Shown here: positions 16,594-26,653 of the stretch, one piece after another
Layout: each line of letters opens with the position of its first letter
Numbering within the stretch: position 1 is the stretch's first letter
Source: Acidovorax benzenivorans
Lineage (GTDB): Bacteria; Pseudomonadota; Gammaproteobacteria; Burkholderiales; Burkholderiaceae_C
Length of the DNA: 64,000 bases
Assembly (NCBI RefSeq): GCF_028680575.1
Contig: NZ_JAPCKI010000004.1
Location: 1-64,000, forward strand
Direction of reading: 5' to 3'
Translations under genes and position numbers: made by a program
Notes under the pieces: model-generated
The model's input: the letters and a program-made list of their open reading frames with translations, nothing else
The model's database searches: none
What the model was told of the DNA's origin: nothing

Positions 16594-19155
16594 ATGGATT
16601 CGATGCCCACAGCCCCCTCCCCCACGGCCACGACCGTGGCTGCGCCAATACGCTTGTGGCGCAAGTGGTGGCGCGGTTTGTCCCCCACCCGGCAAGACCG
16701 TTTTGCCGCACTCGCCCCCCTGGCGGCAGTGCTGATGTTTCTGGCCGCAATCGTCGCGGCGTTCTGGTACCTGCGTGCAGAAGAGGCGGAGCGCGAGCAA
16801 GAAGCCCTGCGGCGCGATGTGGAATACGCCCAGCAGCGCGTACGCCTGCGCCTGCTGGAGCGCCAGGAGCAGCTCATGCGCATCGCACGCGATGTGTCCA
16901 ACCAGGACCTGGGCCGCGCCGAGTTCATCAGCCGCGCCGAGGCCCTCATCAGCCAGTACCCCGAGCTGCAGGCCATCACCTGGATCGACGACCGCCGACG
17001 CATCCGCGCCAGCCAAGCCGCCCCCACGCTGGCCAGCGGCGAACTGCGCATTGCAGGCGAAGTGCTCAAACCCGGCGACACCGCCGACACCTTTGGCCTG
17101 GCGCGGGACCTGCAGCAACCGGTGTACGCGCAGCCCGCCGCCACATCGGGCGACGCAACCCCACTGCTGCAGCTACAGGTGCCCCTCAACAACCAGGGCA
17201 AGTTCAGCGGCGTTGTGCTGGGCGAATACTCCATCGACAGCCTGCTGCGCTATGGCACTCCGACCGAGGTGCTGGCGCGCTACGCGGTAACGCTGCTCGA
17301 CAGCAAAAACCAGGTGCTGGCGGGCACACCGCTGGGCCCGCGCAACAAGGCCACGCAGTTGCTGCCCTGGACACCCAAGGCCAACGAGTACGAGGTGCCT
17401 GTATCCCCCGTCGGCAACGGGCTGGTGCTGCGCGCACAGGCCTACCGCACATCGCTCGGGGTGGTGGGCAGTGGCCTGTTCTGGCTGGTGGGCACGCTGA
17501 GCGCGATGACCGCCTGGATGCTGATCGCCACCTGGCGCCACACCCGCCGCCGCATGCAGGCGCAAGAAGCACTGGTGGCCGAAACCAACTTTCGCCGGGC
17601 CATGGAGAACTCCATCCTCACCGGCATGCGCGCCCTGGACATGGAAGGCCGTATCAGTTACGTGAACGCCGCCTTCTGCCAGATGACAGGCTGGAGCGCT
17701 GAAGAGCTGGTGGGCCTGAGGGCGCCCTTCCCTTACTGGCCCGAGGCCGACCACGAAACCCTGCAGGCCAAGCTGCGCGACGAACTGCGCGGCAACACGA
17801 TGGCGGGAGGCTTTCAGGTGCGCGTCAAGCGCAAGAGCGGCACGCTGTTCGACGCCCGCCTTTACGTGTCGCCCCTGATCGACGCCCATGGCCAGCAAAC
17901 CGGCTGGATGACGTCGATGACCGACATCACCGAGCCCAACCGCATCCGTGAACAGCTGTCAGCGTCACACGAGCGCTTCACCATCGTTCTCGAGTCGCTG
18001 GACGCCTCGGTGTCGGTAGCGCCCCTGGGCAGTGAAGAACTGCTGTTTGCCAACAAGCTCTACCGCCAGTGGTTCGGGTCGCAAACCGGCGGGCACCTGC
18101 AACTGGTGGCGCAGGCGGGCGTGGTGCCGATTGCGGGCAAAGAGCAAAGCGGCATGGACGATGAAGATGGCCTGATGGGCCTGCCCACCGACACCCTGAC
18201 CAGCGCCCGCAGCGAAAACGCCGAAATCTACCTGCCCGACCTGGGCAAGTGGCTGGAAGTGCGCTCGCGTTACCTGAACTGGGTGGACGGCCGTCTGGCC
18301 CAGATGGTGATTGCCACCGACATCACCCCCCGCCGCCTGGCTGAAGAGCAGGCCCAGCGGCAGGCCGAGCGCGCGCAGTCGGTCAGCCGCCTCATCACCA
18401 TGGGCGAGATGGCGTCCAGCGTGGCGCACGAACTCAACCAGCCCCTCACCGCCATCAACAACTACTGCAGCGGCATGGTTTCGCGCATCCAGAGCGGCCA
18501 GCTCACCGAAGAGGCGCTGCTCACGGCCCTGCAGAAGACAGCCCACCAGGCACAACGCGCGGGCCAGATCATCCAGCGCATCCGCTCGTTCGTGAAAAAG
18601 AGCGAACCCAACCGCACGCTGGCCGATGTGCATTCGATGGTGAACGAAGCCGTCGAGCTGGCCGACATCGAGCTGCGCCGCCACAACGTGCGCCTGACGC
18701 ACTACGTCGCCGCGCGCCTGCCGCAGGTGATGGCCGACACCATCCTGATCGAGCAGGTGCTCGTCAACCTGATGAAGAACGGCGCCGAGGCCATCCAGCA
18801 CGCTCACCGCCCCGCAGCCAACCGCAGCGTGGAGCTGCGCGTGGTGCCCAAGCAGATCGACGACCGCCAGGTGGTCGAGTTCTCGGTGCAGGACACTGGC
18901 AAGGGCCTGGCCCCTGAGGTGCTGGAGCGCCTGTTCGAGGCCTTCTTCTCCACCAAGCAGGAAGGCATGGGCATGGGCCTCAATCTGTGCCGCAGCATCG
19001 TCGAGTCTCACCAGGGCAGGATGCAGGCGGAGAACCTCTACAATGGACCGGAGGTCACAGGCTGCAGGTTCTCCTTCTGGCTGCCGCTCGCCAAGCCTGC
19101 TGATGCCACTACAAATTCTGTAGCAAACGAACAAAACCCAAGGACTGTTGCATGA
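16594..19155 (+). CDS. PAS-containing sensor histidine kinase, FixL/TodS-like
   Basis: An 853-residue inner-membrane kinase. A transmembrane segment at ~35-55 is followed by a periplasmic sensor region (residues ~60-285) and a second segment at ~290-313. A PAS domain follows (FRRAMENSILTGMRALDMEG, ISYVNAAFCQMTGWSAEELV), then a degenerate PAS (VLESLDASVSVAPLGSEELL). The HisKA box has the phospho-acceptor His612 in SSVAHELNQPLTAINNY. The HATPase domain shows VNLMKNGAEAI, DTGKGL and GMGMGLNL. It overlaps the response regulator by ATGA at 19152. No signal is known; its position opposite aceE suggests carbon or redox sensing, which is inference. Confidence 0.9.
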   Translation: MDSMPTAPSPTATTVAAPIRLWRKWWRGLSPTRQDRFAALAPLAAVLMFLAAIVAAFWYLRAEEAEREQEALRRDVEYAQQRVRLRLLERQEQLMRIARDVSNQDLGRAEFISRAEALISQYPELQAITWIDDRRRIRASQAAPTLASGELRIAGEVLKPGDTADTFGLARDLQQPVYAQPAATSGDATPLLQLQVPLNNQGKFSGVVLGEYSIDSLLRYGTPTEVLARYAVTLLDSKNQVLAGTPLGPRNKATQLLPWTPKANEYEVPVSPVGNGLVLRAQAYRTSLGVVGSGLFWLVGTLSAMTAWMLIATWRHTRRRMQAQEALVAETNFRRAMENSILTGMRALDMEGRISYVNAAFCQMTGWSAEELVGLRAPFPYWPEADHETLQAKLRDELRGNTMAGGFQVRVKRKSGTLFDARLYVSPLIDAHGQQTGWMTSMTDITEPNRIREQLSASHERFTIVLESLDASVSVAPLGSEELLFANKLYRQWFGSQTGGHLQLVAQAGVVPIAGKEQSGMDDEDGLMGLPTDTLTSARSENAEIYLPDLGKWLEVRSRYLNWVDGRLAQMVIATDITPRRLAEEQAQRQAERAQSVSRLITMGEMASSVAHELNQPLTAINNYCSGMVSRIQSGQLTEEALLTALQKTAHQAQRAGQIIQRIRSFVKKSEPNRTLADVHSMVNEAVELADIELRRHNVRLTHYVAARLPQVMADTILIEQVLVNLMKNGAEAIQHAHRPAANRSVELRVVPKQIDDRQVVEFSVQDTGKGLAPEVLERLFEAFFSTKQEGMGMGLNLCRSIVESHQGRMQAENLYNGPEVTGCRFSFWLPLAKPADATTNSVANEQNPRTVA

Positions 19156-19778
19156 GCTTGATTCCGAAAAAAGGCACTGTTTACGTTGTGGACGACGACG
19201 AAGCAGTTCGCGACTCCCTGCAGTGGCTGCTGGAAGGCAAGGACTACCGGGTACGTTGCTTTGATTCGGCCGAGACCTTTCTCTCACGCTACGACCCACG
19301 CGAAGTGGCCTGCCTGATCGTGGACATCCGCATGGGCGGCATGACGGGCCTGGAACTGCAGGACCGTCTCATCGAGCGCAAATCGCCCCTGCCCATCGTG
19401 TTCATCACCGGCCACGGCGATGTGCCCATGGCCGTGAACACCATGAAGAAAGGCGCACTGGACTTCATCCAGAAGCCTTTTGACGAAGAAGAACTGGTGG
19501 GCCTGGTCGAGCGCATGCTGGACCACGCACGCGAAGCCTTTGCAGGCTACCAGCAGGCCGCCAGCCGTGATGCGCTGCTGTCCAAGCTCACCAGCCGCGA
19601 AGCGCAGGTTCTGGAGCGCATCGTCGCCGGGCGCCTGAACAAGCAGATCGCCGACGACCTGGGCATCAGCATCAAGACGGTGGAGGCGCACCGCGCCAAC
19701 ATCATGGAAAAGCTCAACGCCAATACGGTGGCCGACCTGCTCAAGATCGCACTGGGGCAGAACGCACCCAAGGGCTGA
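19152..19778 (+). CDS. FixJ/NarL-type response regulator
   Basis: A 208-residue regulator. The receiver domain has the acidic cluster Asp14-15-16, phospho-acceptor Asp58 in CLIVDIRMGGMTG, Thr in FITGHGD, and the Lys in FIQKPFDEEEL. The LuxR-type helix-turn-helix is at ~143-205 (LTSREAQVLERIVAGRLNKQ, IKTVEAHRANIMEKL). It overlaps the upstream kinase by four bases and surely forms a pair with it. Targets are not visible; the divergent PDH operon is a candidate. Confidence 0.93.
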   Translation: MSLIPKKGTVYVVDDDEAVRDSLQWLLEGKDYRVRCFDSAETFLSRYDPREVACLIVDIRMGGMTGLELQDRLIERKSPLPIVFITGHGDVPMAVNTMKKGALDFIQKPFDEEELVGLVERMLDHAREAFAGYQQAASRDALLSKLTSREAQVLERIVAGRLNKQIADDLGISIKTVEAHRANIMEKLNANTVADLLKIALGQNAPKG

Positions 19779-19787
19779 TTGCTCCCA

Positions 19788-19835
19788 ATTTGATAGCTAC
19801 CAGCGCATATCGCACTAGCGCCATTGGCCATTTTG
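19788..19835. repeat. Short palindromic element, copy 2
   Basis: TTTGATAGCTACCAGCGCAT followed by ATCGCACTAGCGCCATTGG repeats the AGCTRCYAGCGC theme with a second AGCGC half, between the response regulator and folD. It is a diverged relative of the element at 5.45 kb. Confidence 0.55.
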
Positions 19836-19851
19836 ACTTGTATTTTCTGAC

Positions 19852-20706
19852 ATGACAGCCCAACTCATCGACGGCAACGCCCTTTCCCGCCAACTTCGCA
19901 GCGAGGTGGCGCAACGCGCTGCCGCCCTCACCGCCCGTGGCCATCAGCCCGGTTTGGCGGTGATTCTGGTGGGCGAAGACCCAGCCTCCGCCGTCTATGT
20001 GCGCAACAAGGTCAAGGCCTGCGAAGACAGCGGCGTGCGCTCCATCTTTGAAAAGTACGATGCCGACCTGAGCGAAGCCGCCCTGCTGGCGCGCATCGAG
20101 GCCCTCAACGCCGACCCGGCGGTGCACGGCATCCTGGTGCAGATGCCCCTGCCCAAACACATCGACCCACACAAGGTCATCGAAGCCATTGCCACCTCCA
20201 AGGATGTGGATGGCTACTCGGTGCTGTCGGCCGGTGAACTCATGGCCGGGCTGGACGGTTTCCGCCCCTGCACGCCTTACGGCAGCATGAAGCTCATCGA
20301 GTCCACGGGCCAGTCGATCAAAGGCAAACATGCCGTGGTCATCGGGCGCAGCAACACCGTGGGCAAGCCCATGGCCCTGCTGCTGCTGCAGGCCAACGCC
20401 ACGGTCACCGTCACCCACAGCGGCACCCCCGACCTGGGCTACCACACCCGCCAGGCAGACATCGTGGTGGCAGCGGTCGGCCGCGCCAACACGCTCACAG
20501 CCGACATGGTCAAACCCGGCGCCATCGTGATCGATGTGGGCATCAACCGCAAGGCCGACGGCAAGCTGTGCGGCGATGTGGACTTTGAGGGCGTCAAAGA
20601 GGTGGCAGGCTGGATCACCCCCGTCCCTGGCGGGGTTGGCCCCATGACCATTACCATGCTGCTGGTGAACACCATCGAAGCCGCCGAGCGGGCCGCCGCG
20701 CGCTGA
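19852..20706 (+). CDS. folD: Methylenetetrahydrofolate dehydrogenase / methenyl-THF cyclohydrolase
   Basis: A 284-residue bifunctional enzyme interconverting 5,10-methylene-, methenyl- and 10-formyl-THF with NADP. Family motifs are clear: [20 protein letters not shown] with the catalytic Lys, [27 protein letters not shown], and [12 protein letters not shown]. The NADP domain has [18 protein letters not shown] and the closing [19 protein letters not shown]. Normal length. It stands alone between the two-component pair and an oligopeptidase gene. Confidence 0.97.
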   Translation: MTAQLIDGNALSRQLRSEVAQRAAALTARGHQPGLAVILVGEDPASAVYVRNKVKACEDSGVRSIFEKYDADLSEAALLARIEALNADPAVHGILVQMPLPKHIDPHKVIEAIATSKDVDGYSVLSAGELMAGLDGFRPCTPYGSMKLIESTGQSIKGKHAVVIGRSNTVGKPMALLLLQANATVTVTHSGTPDLGYHTRQADIVVAAVGRANTLTADMVKPGAIVIDVGINRKADGKLCGDVDFEGVKEVAGWITPVPGGVGPMTITMLLVNTIEAAERAAAR

Positions 20707-20775
20707 CTGCGCCCGGGGAAGACGCCAGCCGCTTTGCAACTTGAACCTGCGCCGCCTGGCGCCATCTAATCTCGC

Positions 20776-22821
20776 ATGAGCAACGCCCTCCTCGACTTCT
20801 CCGACCTCCCCGCCTTTGACCGCATCACCCCGCAGGACGTAGCCCCTGCGGTCGATGTGCTGCTGGAACGTGCCAACCAGGCCCTGGAGACCGTCACGGC
20901 GCCCGACTTTCCTGCCCGCTGGGACGCCATCGCCAAGGTGCTGGATGTAGCCACCGAACAACTCGGGCGCGCCTGGGGGGCTGTCAGCCACCTCAACAGC
21001 GTTGCCGACACCCCCGAACTGCGCGCGGCTTACAACGCCGCCCTGCCCCGCGTCACGGAGTTCTGGACCCGGCTGGGCGCTGACGAACGCCTCTATGCCA
21101 AGTACAAGGCCATCGACCCCGTCACGCTGACATCCGAGCAGCGCCAAGCCCACCGCAACGCCGTGCGCAACTTCGTGCTCAGCGGCGCCGAGCTGACCGG
21201 GGCGGCCAAAGAGCGCTTCGCTCAGATCCAGGAACGCCAGGCCGAGCTGAGCCAGAAGTTCAGCGAAAACGCGCTCGATGCCACCGACGCCTTTGCCTAC
21301 TACGCCACCGAGGAAGAACTGGACGGTGTGCCCGCCGATGTGCAGCAAGCGGCCCTGGCTGCAGCACAGGCGGACGGCAAACCCGGCTACAAGCTCACGC
21401 TCAAGATGCCCTGCTACCTGCCGGTGATGCAGTTTGCCACCCGCAGCGACCTGCGCGCCAAGTTGTACCACGCCTATGTCACCCGAGCCTCGGACCAGGC
21501 CGAAGGCGACGGCCAGAAGTTCGACAACACGGCGCTGATTGGCGAAATCCTGGCCCTGCGCCGCGAAGAAGCCCAACTGCTGGGTTACGCCAACTTTGGC
21601 GAAGTGTCTGTGGTGCCCAAGATGGCCCAGTCGCCTGCCGAGGTCGTGCAGTTCTTGCGCGATCTCGCCCGCCGCGCCCGACCCTACGCAGAAAAGGACG
21701 TGGCCGACCTGCGCGCCTTTGCGGCAGAACAACTGGGCCTGAACGACCCACAGCCCTGGGACTGGCCCTACATCTCTGAAAAGCTCAAGGAAGCCCGCTA
21801 CGCGTTCAGCGAGCAGGAGCTCAAGGCCTACTTCACTGCCCCCAAGGTGTTGGCGGGTCTGTTCAAGATCATCGAGACGCTGTTTGAAGTGTCCATCCGC
21901 CGCGACTCGGCGCCCGTCTGGCACTCCGCCGTGGAGTTCTATCGCATCGAGCGTAATGGTCAGTTGGTGGGCCAGTTCTACCTTGACCAGCCCGCCCGCA
22001 CCGGCAAGCGGGGCGGCGCCTGGATGGACGACGTGCGCACGCGCTGGCAGCGCCCCGACACGGGGGTGTTGCAAACGCCTGTCGCCCACCTGGTCTGCAA
22101 CTTTGCAGACGGTGTGGATGGCAAGCCGCCACTGTTGACCCACGACGACGTGATCACGCTGTTCCATGAGTTTGGCCATGGACTGCACCACATGCTGACC
22201 CAGGTGAACGAACGCGATGTTTCCGGCATCGGCGGCGTGGAATGGGACGCCGTGGAGCTTCCCAGCCAGTTCATGGAAAACTTCTGCTGGGAATGGGATG
22301 TGCTCCGGCACATGACCGCCCATGTGGACACCGGCGAGCCGCTCCCACGCACGTTGTTCGACAAGATGATTGCCGCCAAGAACTTCCAGAGCGGCATGCA
22401 GACCCTGCGCCAGATCGAGTTTGCGTTGTTCGACATGCTGCTGCACACCGAACACGACCCCGCACAAGACTTCATGCCCTTGTTGACCCAGGTGCGCCAG
22501 GAAGTGGCCGTGCTGCAACCGCCTGCGTTCAGCCGCACGGCCCATACCTTCAGCCACATCTTTGCAGGCGGCTACGCGGCCGGGTACTACAGCTACAAGT
22601 GGGCCGAGGTGCTCAGCGCCGACGCCTACGCCGCCTTTGAAGAAACCGCAGGCAGCGACGGCTTGCCTAGCACCGAAACCGGGCGACGCTACCGCGAGGC
22701 CATCCTGGAAGCGGGCGGCAGCCGCCCCGCCATGGAGTCGTTCAAGGCCTTCCGTGGCCGGGAGCCCAGTCTGGATGCCCTGCTGCGCCACCAGGGCATG
22801 GCAGAAGAACTGACGGCCTGA
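20776..22821 (+). CDS. prlC: Oligopeptidase A (M3 zinc metallopeptidase)
   Basis: A 681-residue cytosolic peptidase that degrades short peptides, including cleaved signal peptides in E. coli. The zinc motif HEFGH is at residues 464-468 (LFHEFGHGLHHMLTQ), with the third ligand Glu about 25 residues later in GVEWDAVELPSQFMENF. The C-terminal substrate region FAGGYAAGYYSYKWAEVLSA is also conserved. Length matches E. coli OpdA (680). Confidence 0.95.
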   Translation: MSNALLDFSDLPAFDRITPQDVAPAVDVLLERANQALETVTAPDFPARWDAIAKVLDVATEQLGRAWGAVSHLNSVADTPELRAAYNAALPRVTEFWTRLGADERLYAKYKAIDPVTLTSEQRQAHRNAVRNFVLSGAELTGAAKERFAQIQERQAELSQKFSENALDATDAFAYYATEEELDGVPADVQQAALAAAQADGKPGYKLTLKMPCYLPVMQFATRSDLRAKLYHAYVTRASDQAEGDGQKFDNTALIGEILALRREEAQLLGYANFGEVSVVPKMAQSPAEVVQFLRDLARRARPYAEKDVADLRAFAAEQLGLNDPQPWDWPYISEKLKEARYAFSEQELKAYFTAPKVLAGLFKIIETLFEVSIRRDSAPVWHSAVEFYRIERNGQLVGQFYLDQPARTGKRGGAWMDDVRTRWQRPDTGVLQTPVAHLVCNFADGVDGKPPLLTHDDVITLFHEFGHGLHHMLTQVNERDVSGIGGVEWDAVELPSQFMENFCWEWDVLRHMTAHVDTGEPLPRTLFDKMIAAKNFQSGMQTLRQIEFALFDMLLHTEHDPAQDFMPLLTQVRQEVAVLQPPAFSRTAHTFSHIFAGGYAAGYYSYKWAEVLSADAYAAFEETAGSDGLPSTETGRRYREAILEAGGSRPAMESFKAFRGREPSLDALLRHQGMAEELTA

Positions 22822-22880
22822 GTGCGGCCCGCAGCCTGACCCATAAGAACCACAGCCCCACCAGAATGAGGAGAACCCGC

Positions 22881-23537
22881 ATGTCCCATCCTACGTTCGC
22901 CCCTGCCGCCGCTTCCTTGTTGATGGCCCTGGCCTGTGTGGGTGCGCAGGCCCAAAGCGTCTATCGCATCGTCGGACCCGATGGCAAGGTGACCTTTTCG
23001 GACCGACCTCCCGCAGAGACCAGTGCGCAGCCTGCGCGCAGCAGTGCAGCCCCAGCCACTGCCACAGCAAGCCCTGCTGCAGCCAACGGAGCGTTACCTT
23101 ACGAACTGCGCCAGGTGGCCAACCGGTATCCGGTGACCATCTACACCGGCAGCGACTGCGCGCCCTGCGTGAGCGTGCGCAACCTGCTCACATCGCGCGG
23201 CGTGCCCTACACCGAGCGCACAGTGGCCAGCAATGAGGACATCACCGCACTGCAACGCCTGAGCGGTAGCTCCAGCCTGCCCTTTGGCACCATTGGCGGC
23301 CAGCAACTGGTGGGGTTTTCAGACGCCGAGTGGATCCAGTACCTCGATGCCGCGGGCTACCCTAAACAATCCCAGTTGCCCAGCAACTACCGCCAACCAG
23401 TGCCCACACCACTGGTTGCGGCCAAGCCTGTAGAGGCTGCACCAGCGGCCGAACCCAAAGCGCCGACACGGCCAGTCCCCCCACCACCGGTCAAGGACGG
23501 CCCGACGCCGAGCAATCCAGCGGGTATCCGGTTCTGA
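22881..23537 (+). CDS. DUF4124 / glutaredoxin-fold exported protein
   Basis: Start at ATG 22881, placed after AGGAG; a 218-residue protein. A Sec signal peptide (ASLLMALACVGAQA) is followed by a DUF4124 domain (VYRIVGPDGKVTFSDRPPAE). After a linker comes a glutaredoxin-like domain (YPVTIYTGSDCAPCVSVRNL) with a CxxC redox pair, cis-Pro region SSSLPFGTIGGQQLVGF, and a Pro-rich tail. The fusion suggests a periplasmic thiol-disulphide or reductase role. Partner unknown. Confidence 0.85.
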   Translation: MSHPTFAPAAASLLMALACVGAQAQSVYRIVGPDGKVTFSDRPPAETSAQPARSSAAPATATASPAAANGALPYELRQVANRYPVTIYTGSDCAPCVSVRNLLTSRGVPYTERTVASNEDITALQRLSGSSSLPFGTIGGQQLVGFSDAEWIQYLDAAGYPKQSQLPSNYRQPVPTPLVAAKPVEAAPAAEPKAPTRPVPPPPVKDGPTPSNPAGIRF

Positions 23538-23583
23538 CGCCGATGTGGCTACCGCCACCGGGCGGTTGGTCCATCCACCAAAC

Positions 23584-23610
23584 AAAAGGGGCCTTCATAG
23601 GCCCCTTTTT
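23584..23610. terminator. Bidirectional intrinsic terminator
   Basis: AAAAGGGGCC (23584-23593) pairs with GGCCCCTTTT (23600-23609) around TTCATA. T-runs on both strands let it end the DUF4124 gene (plus) and rpiA (minus). Confidence 0.9.
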
Positions 23611-23669
23611 GCATTGGCAGACAATGGAGTGCGAGGTAGGCTTGGCTGGTCTCCCCCCGCCGTCATTCG

Positions 23670-24359
23670 TCAATAGGTGATCGTCTTCACGCCCTGCGCC
23701 GTACCCAGCAGGCACACGGATGCCTTCTGGTGGGCAAACACCCCAACGGTCACCACGCCGGGCCACTGGTTGATCTCAGACTCGAATGCCAGCGGATCGG
23801 TGATGGACAGGTCCTTCACGTCCAGAATGTGCTGGCCGTTGTCAGTCACTAGTGGCTGTCCGTCCTTGAGTCGCAGGCTGGCCTGCCCACCCATTGCGGC
23901 AAAACGGCGCGCAATGTGATTGGCAGCCATCGGGATCACCTCCACCGGCAGCGGAAACTGGCCCAAGGCCTTGACCAGCTTGGACTCGTCAGCAATACAC
24001 ACAAACCGCTCGGCCAATGCTGCCACGATCTTCTCGCGTGTCAGTGCTGCGCCGCCGCCCTTGACCATGTGGCCCTGGCCGTCGATCTCATCGGCGCCGT
24101 CGATGTAGACGGAGAGCGATGACACCTCGTTGGCATCGAACACAGCAATGCCCAGCGCTTTCAGGCGTTCGGTACTAGCCACAGAGCTGGACACAGCGCC
24201 CTTGATCTGGTCCTTCGTGCCCGCCAGGGCGTCAATGAACTTGTTGACGGTGGAGCCGGTGCCCACCCCCACAATCTCGCCAGGCACCACATATTGCAGC
24301 GCGGCTTGGCCTACCAGGGTCTTGAGTTCGTCTTGGGTCAGGGGAGTGGTGGTCGTCAT
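23670..24359 (-). CDS. rpiA: Ribose-5-phosphate isomerase A
   Basis: From ATG 24359 the protein has 229 residues. It interconverts ribose-5-phosphate and ribulose-5-phosphate. The phosphate loop [36 protein letters not shown] with the catalytic Asp/Glu, and [16 protein letters not shown] are all intact. It is divergent from pyrD with only 36 bp between start codons, so promoters must overlap. Confidence 0.97.
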   Translation of the reverse strand: MTTTTPLTQDELKTLVGQAALQYVVPGEIVGVGTGSTVNKFIDALAGTKDQIKGAVSSSVASTERLKALGIAVFDANEVSSLSVYIDGADEIDGQGHMVKGGGAALTREKIVAALAERFVCIADESKLVKALGQFPLPVEVIPMAANHIARRFAAMGGQASLRLKDGQPLVTDNGQHILDVKDLSITDPLAFESEINQWPGVVTVGVFAHQKASVCLLGTAQGVKTITY

Positions 24360-24395
24360 GGGAGAAAATCGGGGGTAATCCTGAATTATCCCCCC

Positions 24396-25448
24396 ATGTC
24401 CTTGATCCCCTACGCCCTCACCCGCCCCTTTCTCTTCGGCATGGATGCCGAGGCAGCCCACGAACTCACCATGGACATGCTGGCGCGCGGGCAGCGCACG
24501 CCCCTGCAATGGGCCTGGTGCAACGAGACCGTGAACGACCCCATCACGCTGGCGGGACTGAAGTTTCCCAACCGCGTGGGCATGGCGGCGGGGCTGGACA
24601 AAAACGCGCGCTGCATTGATGCACTGGGCGCCATGGGCTTCGGCTTCGTAGAAGTGGGCACGGTCACCCCCAAGGCACAGCCGGGCAACCCCAAGCCCCG
24701 CATGTTCCGCCTGCCCGAGGCTCGCGCCCTCATCAACCGCCTGGGCTTCAACAACGAGGGCCTGGATGCGTTCTTGCGCAACGTACAGCAGGCGCAGTTT
24801 CGCAAGCAAAACCGCCAGCACCCCATGCTGCTGGGCCTGAACATTGGCAAGAACGCAACCACCCCCATCGAGAACGCCACCAGCGACTACCTGATCTGCC
24901 TGGAGGGCGTGTACCCCCATGCCGACTACGTGACGGTCAACATCAGCTCGCCCAACACGCAGAACCTGCGCGCGCTGCAAAGCGATGCCGCCTTGGACGC
25001 CCTGCTGGGGGCGATTGCCGAGCGGCGCGAGGCGCTGGCCGCCCAGCACCAACGGCGCGTTCCAGTTTTCGTGAAGATTGCACCTGACCTGGACGAAGCC
25101 CAGGTGGCGGTCATCGCTGCGACGCTGCAGCGCCACGGCATGGACGGCGTGATTGCCACCAACACCACCATCAGCCGCACAGCGGTGCAGGGCATGCGCC
25201 ACGCGGAGGAGACTGGCGGACTGAGCGGTGCTCCCGTGCTGGAGGCCAGCAACCAGGTGATTCGGCAGCTGCGCGCAGCCCTCGGAGCTGGCTACCCCAT
25301 CATCGGTGTGGGCGGCGTCCTGAGCGCCGACGATGCAGTGAGCAAGATTCGCGCAGGGGCAGACGTGGTGCAGATCTACACCGGTCTGATCTACGAAGGC
25401 CCGGCGCTGGTCGTGAAGGCCGCCAAGGCCATCAAGGCCCTGCGCTGA
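24396..25448 (+). CDS. pyrD: Dihydroorotate dehydrogenase (quinone), class 2
   Basis: A 350-residue membrane-associated flavoenzyme oxidising dihydroorotate to orotate with quinone. The N-terminal helix ([20 protein letters not shown]) marks class 2. FMN and active-site motifs follow: [44 protein letters not shown] (catalytic Ser), [17 protein letters not shown], and [12 protein letters not shown]. Length is slightly above E. coli PyrD (336). Confidence 0.96.
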   Translation: MSLIPYALTRPFLFGMDAEAAHELTMDMLARGQRTPLQWAWCNETVNDPITLAGLKFPNRVGMAAGLDKNARCIDALGAMGFGFVEVGTVTPKAQPGNPKPRMFRLPEARALINRLGFNNEGLDAFLRNVQQAQFRKQNRQHPMLLGLNIGKNATTPIENATSDYLICLEGVYPHADYVTVNISSPNTQNLRALQSDAALDALLGAIAERREALAAQHQRRVPVFVKIAPDLDEAQVAVIAATLQRHGMDGVIATNTTISRTAVQGMRHAEETGGLSGAPVLEASNQVIRQLRAALGAGYPIIGVGGVLSADDAVSKIRAGADVVQIYTGLIYEGPALVVKAAKAIKALR

Positions 25449-25485
25449 ACCCTCGGGCCACGCCCGTCTAACCGCGCAGCCCCAT

Positions 25486-25520
25486 AAAAAACGGAGCCTT
25501 TGGCAACAGGGCTCCGTTTC
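25486..25520. terminator. Intrinsic terminator between pyrD and the YqjK-like gene
   Basis: ACGGAGCC (25491-25498) pairs with GGCTCCGT (25510-25517). Flanking A-run (plus, upstream) and T-run (TTTCGTTT) allow use on both strands. Confidence 0.8.
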
Positions 25521-25574
25521 GTTTGGACCATGGGTTCAGCAGCGGGACACAGCCCTCTGTCACCCCGGCTGCGG

Positions 25575-25913
25575 TCAGCGTCGCAAGCGCATCAGCATCG
25601 GCAACACAATGCCCGCCCACCGGATCAACCTGCGCGGGCCAGCCACCAAGCCGATACCAGCCATGGCCGCCACCGCCAGCGGATGCTCGCGCGCAAACCC
25701 GGCAGCACGCAACGCCAACGATGCATCTGCGCCGCCCGCGGCTCCTCCGGCCTGCTCCGCCAGCGCACGGGCCTGAGCCCGGGCTACGCGGCGGGCACGC
25801 AGCCGCTCGCGCTGCAGCTCGATACGGTCGAGCACACGCTGTTGCTGCGGCGTAGGTACGAGCCTTGCCGTGGGCGCAGTCTGCGGTGTAGTGGTTGAGT
25901 GGGGTGTACTCAC
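25575..25913 (-). CDS. Small YqjK-like protein
   Basis: A 112-residue protein with a strongly basic, Arg/Ala-rich coiled region (QQQRVLDRIELQRERLRARR) and a C-terminal hydrophobic stretch (HPLAVAAMAGIGLVAGPRRL). Its start overlaps the stop of the YqjE-like gene (ATGA-type overlap at 25910-25913). In enterobacteria yqjD-yqjE-yqjK is a conserved set; the order and features match here although YqjK conservation is low. Function unknown. Confidence 0.7.
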   Translation of the reverse strand: MSTPHSTTTPQTAPTARLVPTPQQQRVLDRIELQRERLRARRVARAQARALAEQAGGAAGGADASLALRAAGFAREHPLAVAAMAGIGLVAGPRRLIRWAGIVLPMLMRLRR

Positions 25914-26305
25914 AAGCGCTCCTTGATGTCACGCCAGTCCTGCGCCAGCTCACGCCGCGTCAGGGCAAATCCACTGCCCGCGCGTTGCGCCACGGACACC
26001 AAGGACACCGTGGCAGCGGCCCAGCCCACAGCCCACACGGCAGCGACCAGCCATGCCACCAGTGTGCGCTGCGGTGAATCCCAAAAATGCACCAGCACCG
26101 CCAGCGACACCATGATCAGGGCCACCACCGTGAGCCCAACGACCAGAATGGTCAGCACCAGCAGTTGCTGCAGCCGCTGCTTGAGGTCCACCCACTCCAG
26201 ACGGGCCAGATCCATCCGGTCTTCGGCGGCGATTGCGCCCTCGATCAGGTTGGCACGCCAGCGGGCGGCCAACCCTTCCAGCCCCAGCAGCGAGAGCCAA
26301 TTCAT
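25910..26305 (-). CDS. YqjE-like membrane protein (phage holin superfamily III, DUF1469)
   Basis: A 131-residue protein with an amphipathic N-terminus (AIAAEDRMDLARLEWVDLKQ) and two transmembrane helices at ~47-72 (LLVLTILVVGLTVVALIMV) and ~82-106. The LE..D.KQR.L pattern before the first helix is the DUF1469 hallmark. It is the middle gene of a YqjD/E/K-like set, which in E. coli is stationary-phase induced with YqjD binding ribosomes at the membrane. Confidence 0.8.
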   Translation of the reverse strand: MNWLSLLGLEGLAARWRANLIEGAIAAEDRMDLARLEWVDLKQRLQQLLVLTILVVGLTVVALIMVSLAVLVHFWDSPQRTLVAWLVAAVWAVGWAAATVSLVSVAQRAGSGFALTRRELAQDWRDIKERL

Positions 26306-26350
26306 GTCTTGTTGCCTCTGTGGCGTGCCGTCATGAAGCTGCAGCGGCGA

Positions 26351-26653
26351 TCAACGGCGCGCAAGCAGGAAACCGACCAGTGCACCCACGGCCAGTGCGG
26401 CACCGGCCACACGCCACGGCTCGTCATGGGCGTAGCGGTCGGCTGCCAGGGCAGCTTCCTTGGCTTGGCGGGCGGCGTCTTGGGCAGCGCGCACAGCGGA
26501 TTCGCGCACGTTGTGCATGCCATCGTCCAGGCGCTGGCGCAGCAGCTTGATTTCAGGCACTGCATCCAGATCCTTGTTGGCCAACAGCCCCCGCAGATCG
26601 GAAACCAGCTTTTCCAGTTCGCCCTGGGTGGTCGTGGTGTCAGAAGCAGTCAT
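26351..26653 (-). CDS. DUF883 (ElaB/YqjD) membrane-anchored protein
   Basis: A 100-residue protein: an N-terminal helical region (GELEKLVSDLRGLLANKDLD), an Ala-rich coil (AQDAARQAKEAALAADRYAH), then the family's C-terminal DEPWRVAGAALAVGALVGFL with LLARR anchor. E. coli YqjD/ElaB tether inactive ribosomes to the inner membrane in stationary phase. First gene of a three-gene set with the YqjE- and YqjK-like genes. Confidence 0.88.
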   Translation of the reverse strand: MTASDTTTTQGELEKLVSDLRGLLANKDLDAVPEIKLLRQRLDDGMHNVRESAVRAAQDAARQAKEAALAADRYAHDEPWRVAGAALAVGALVGFLLARR

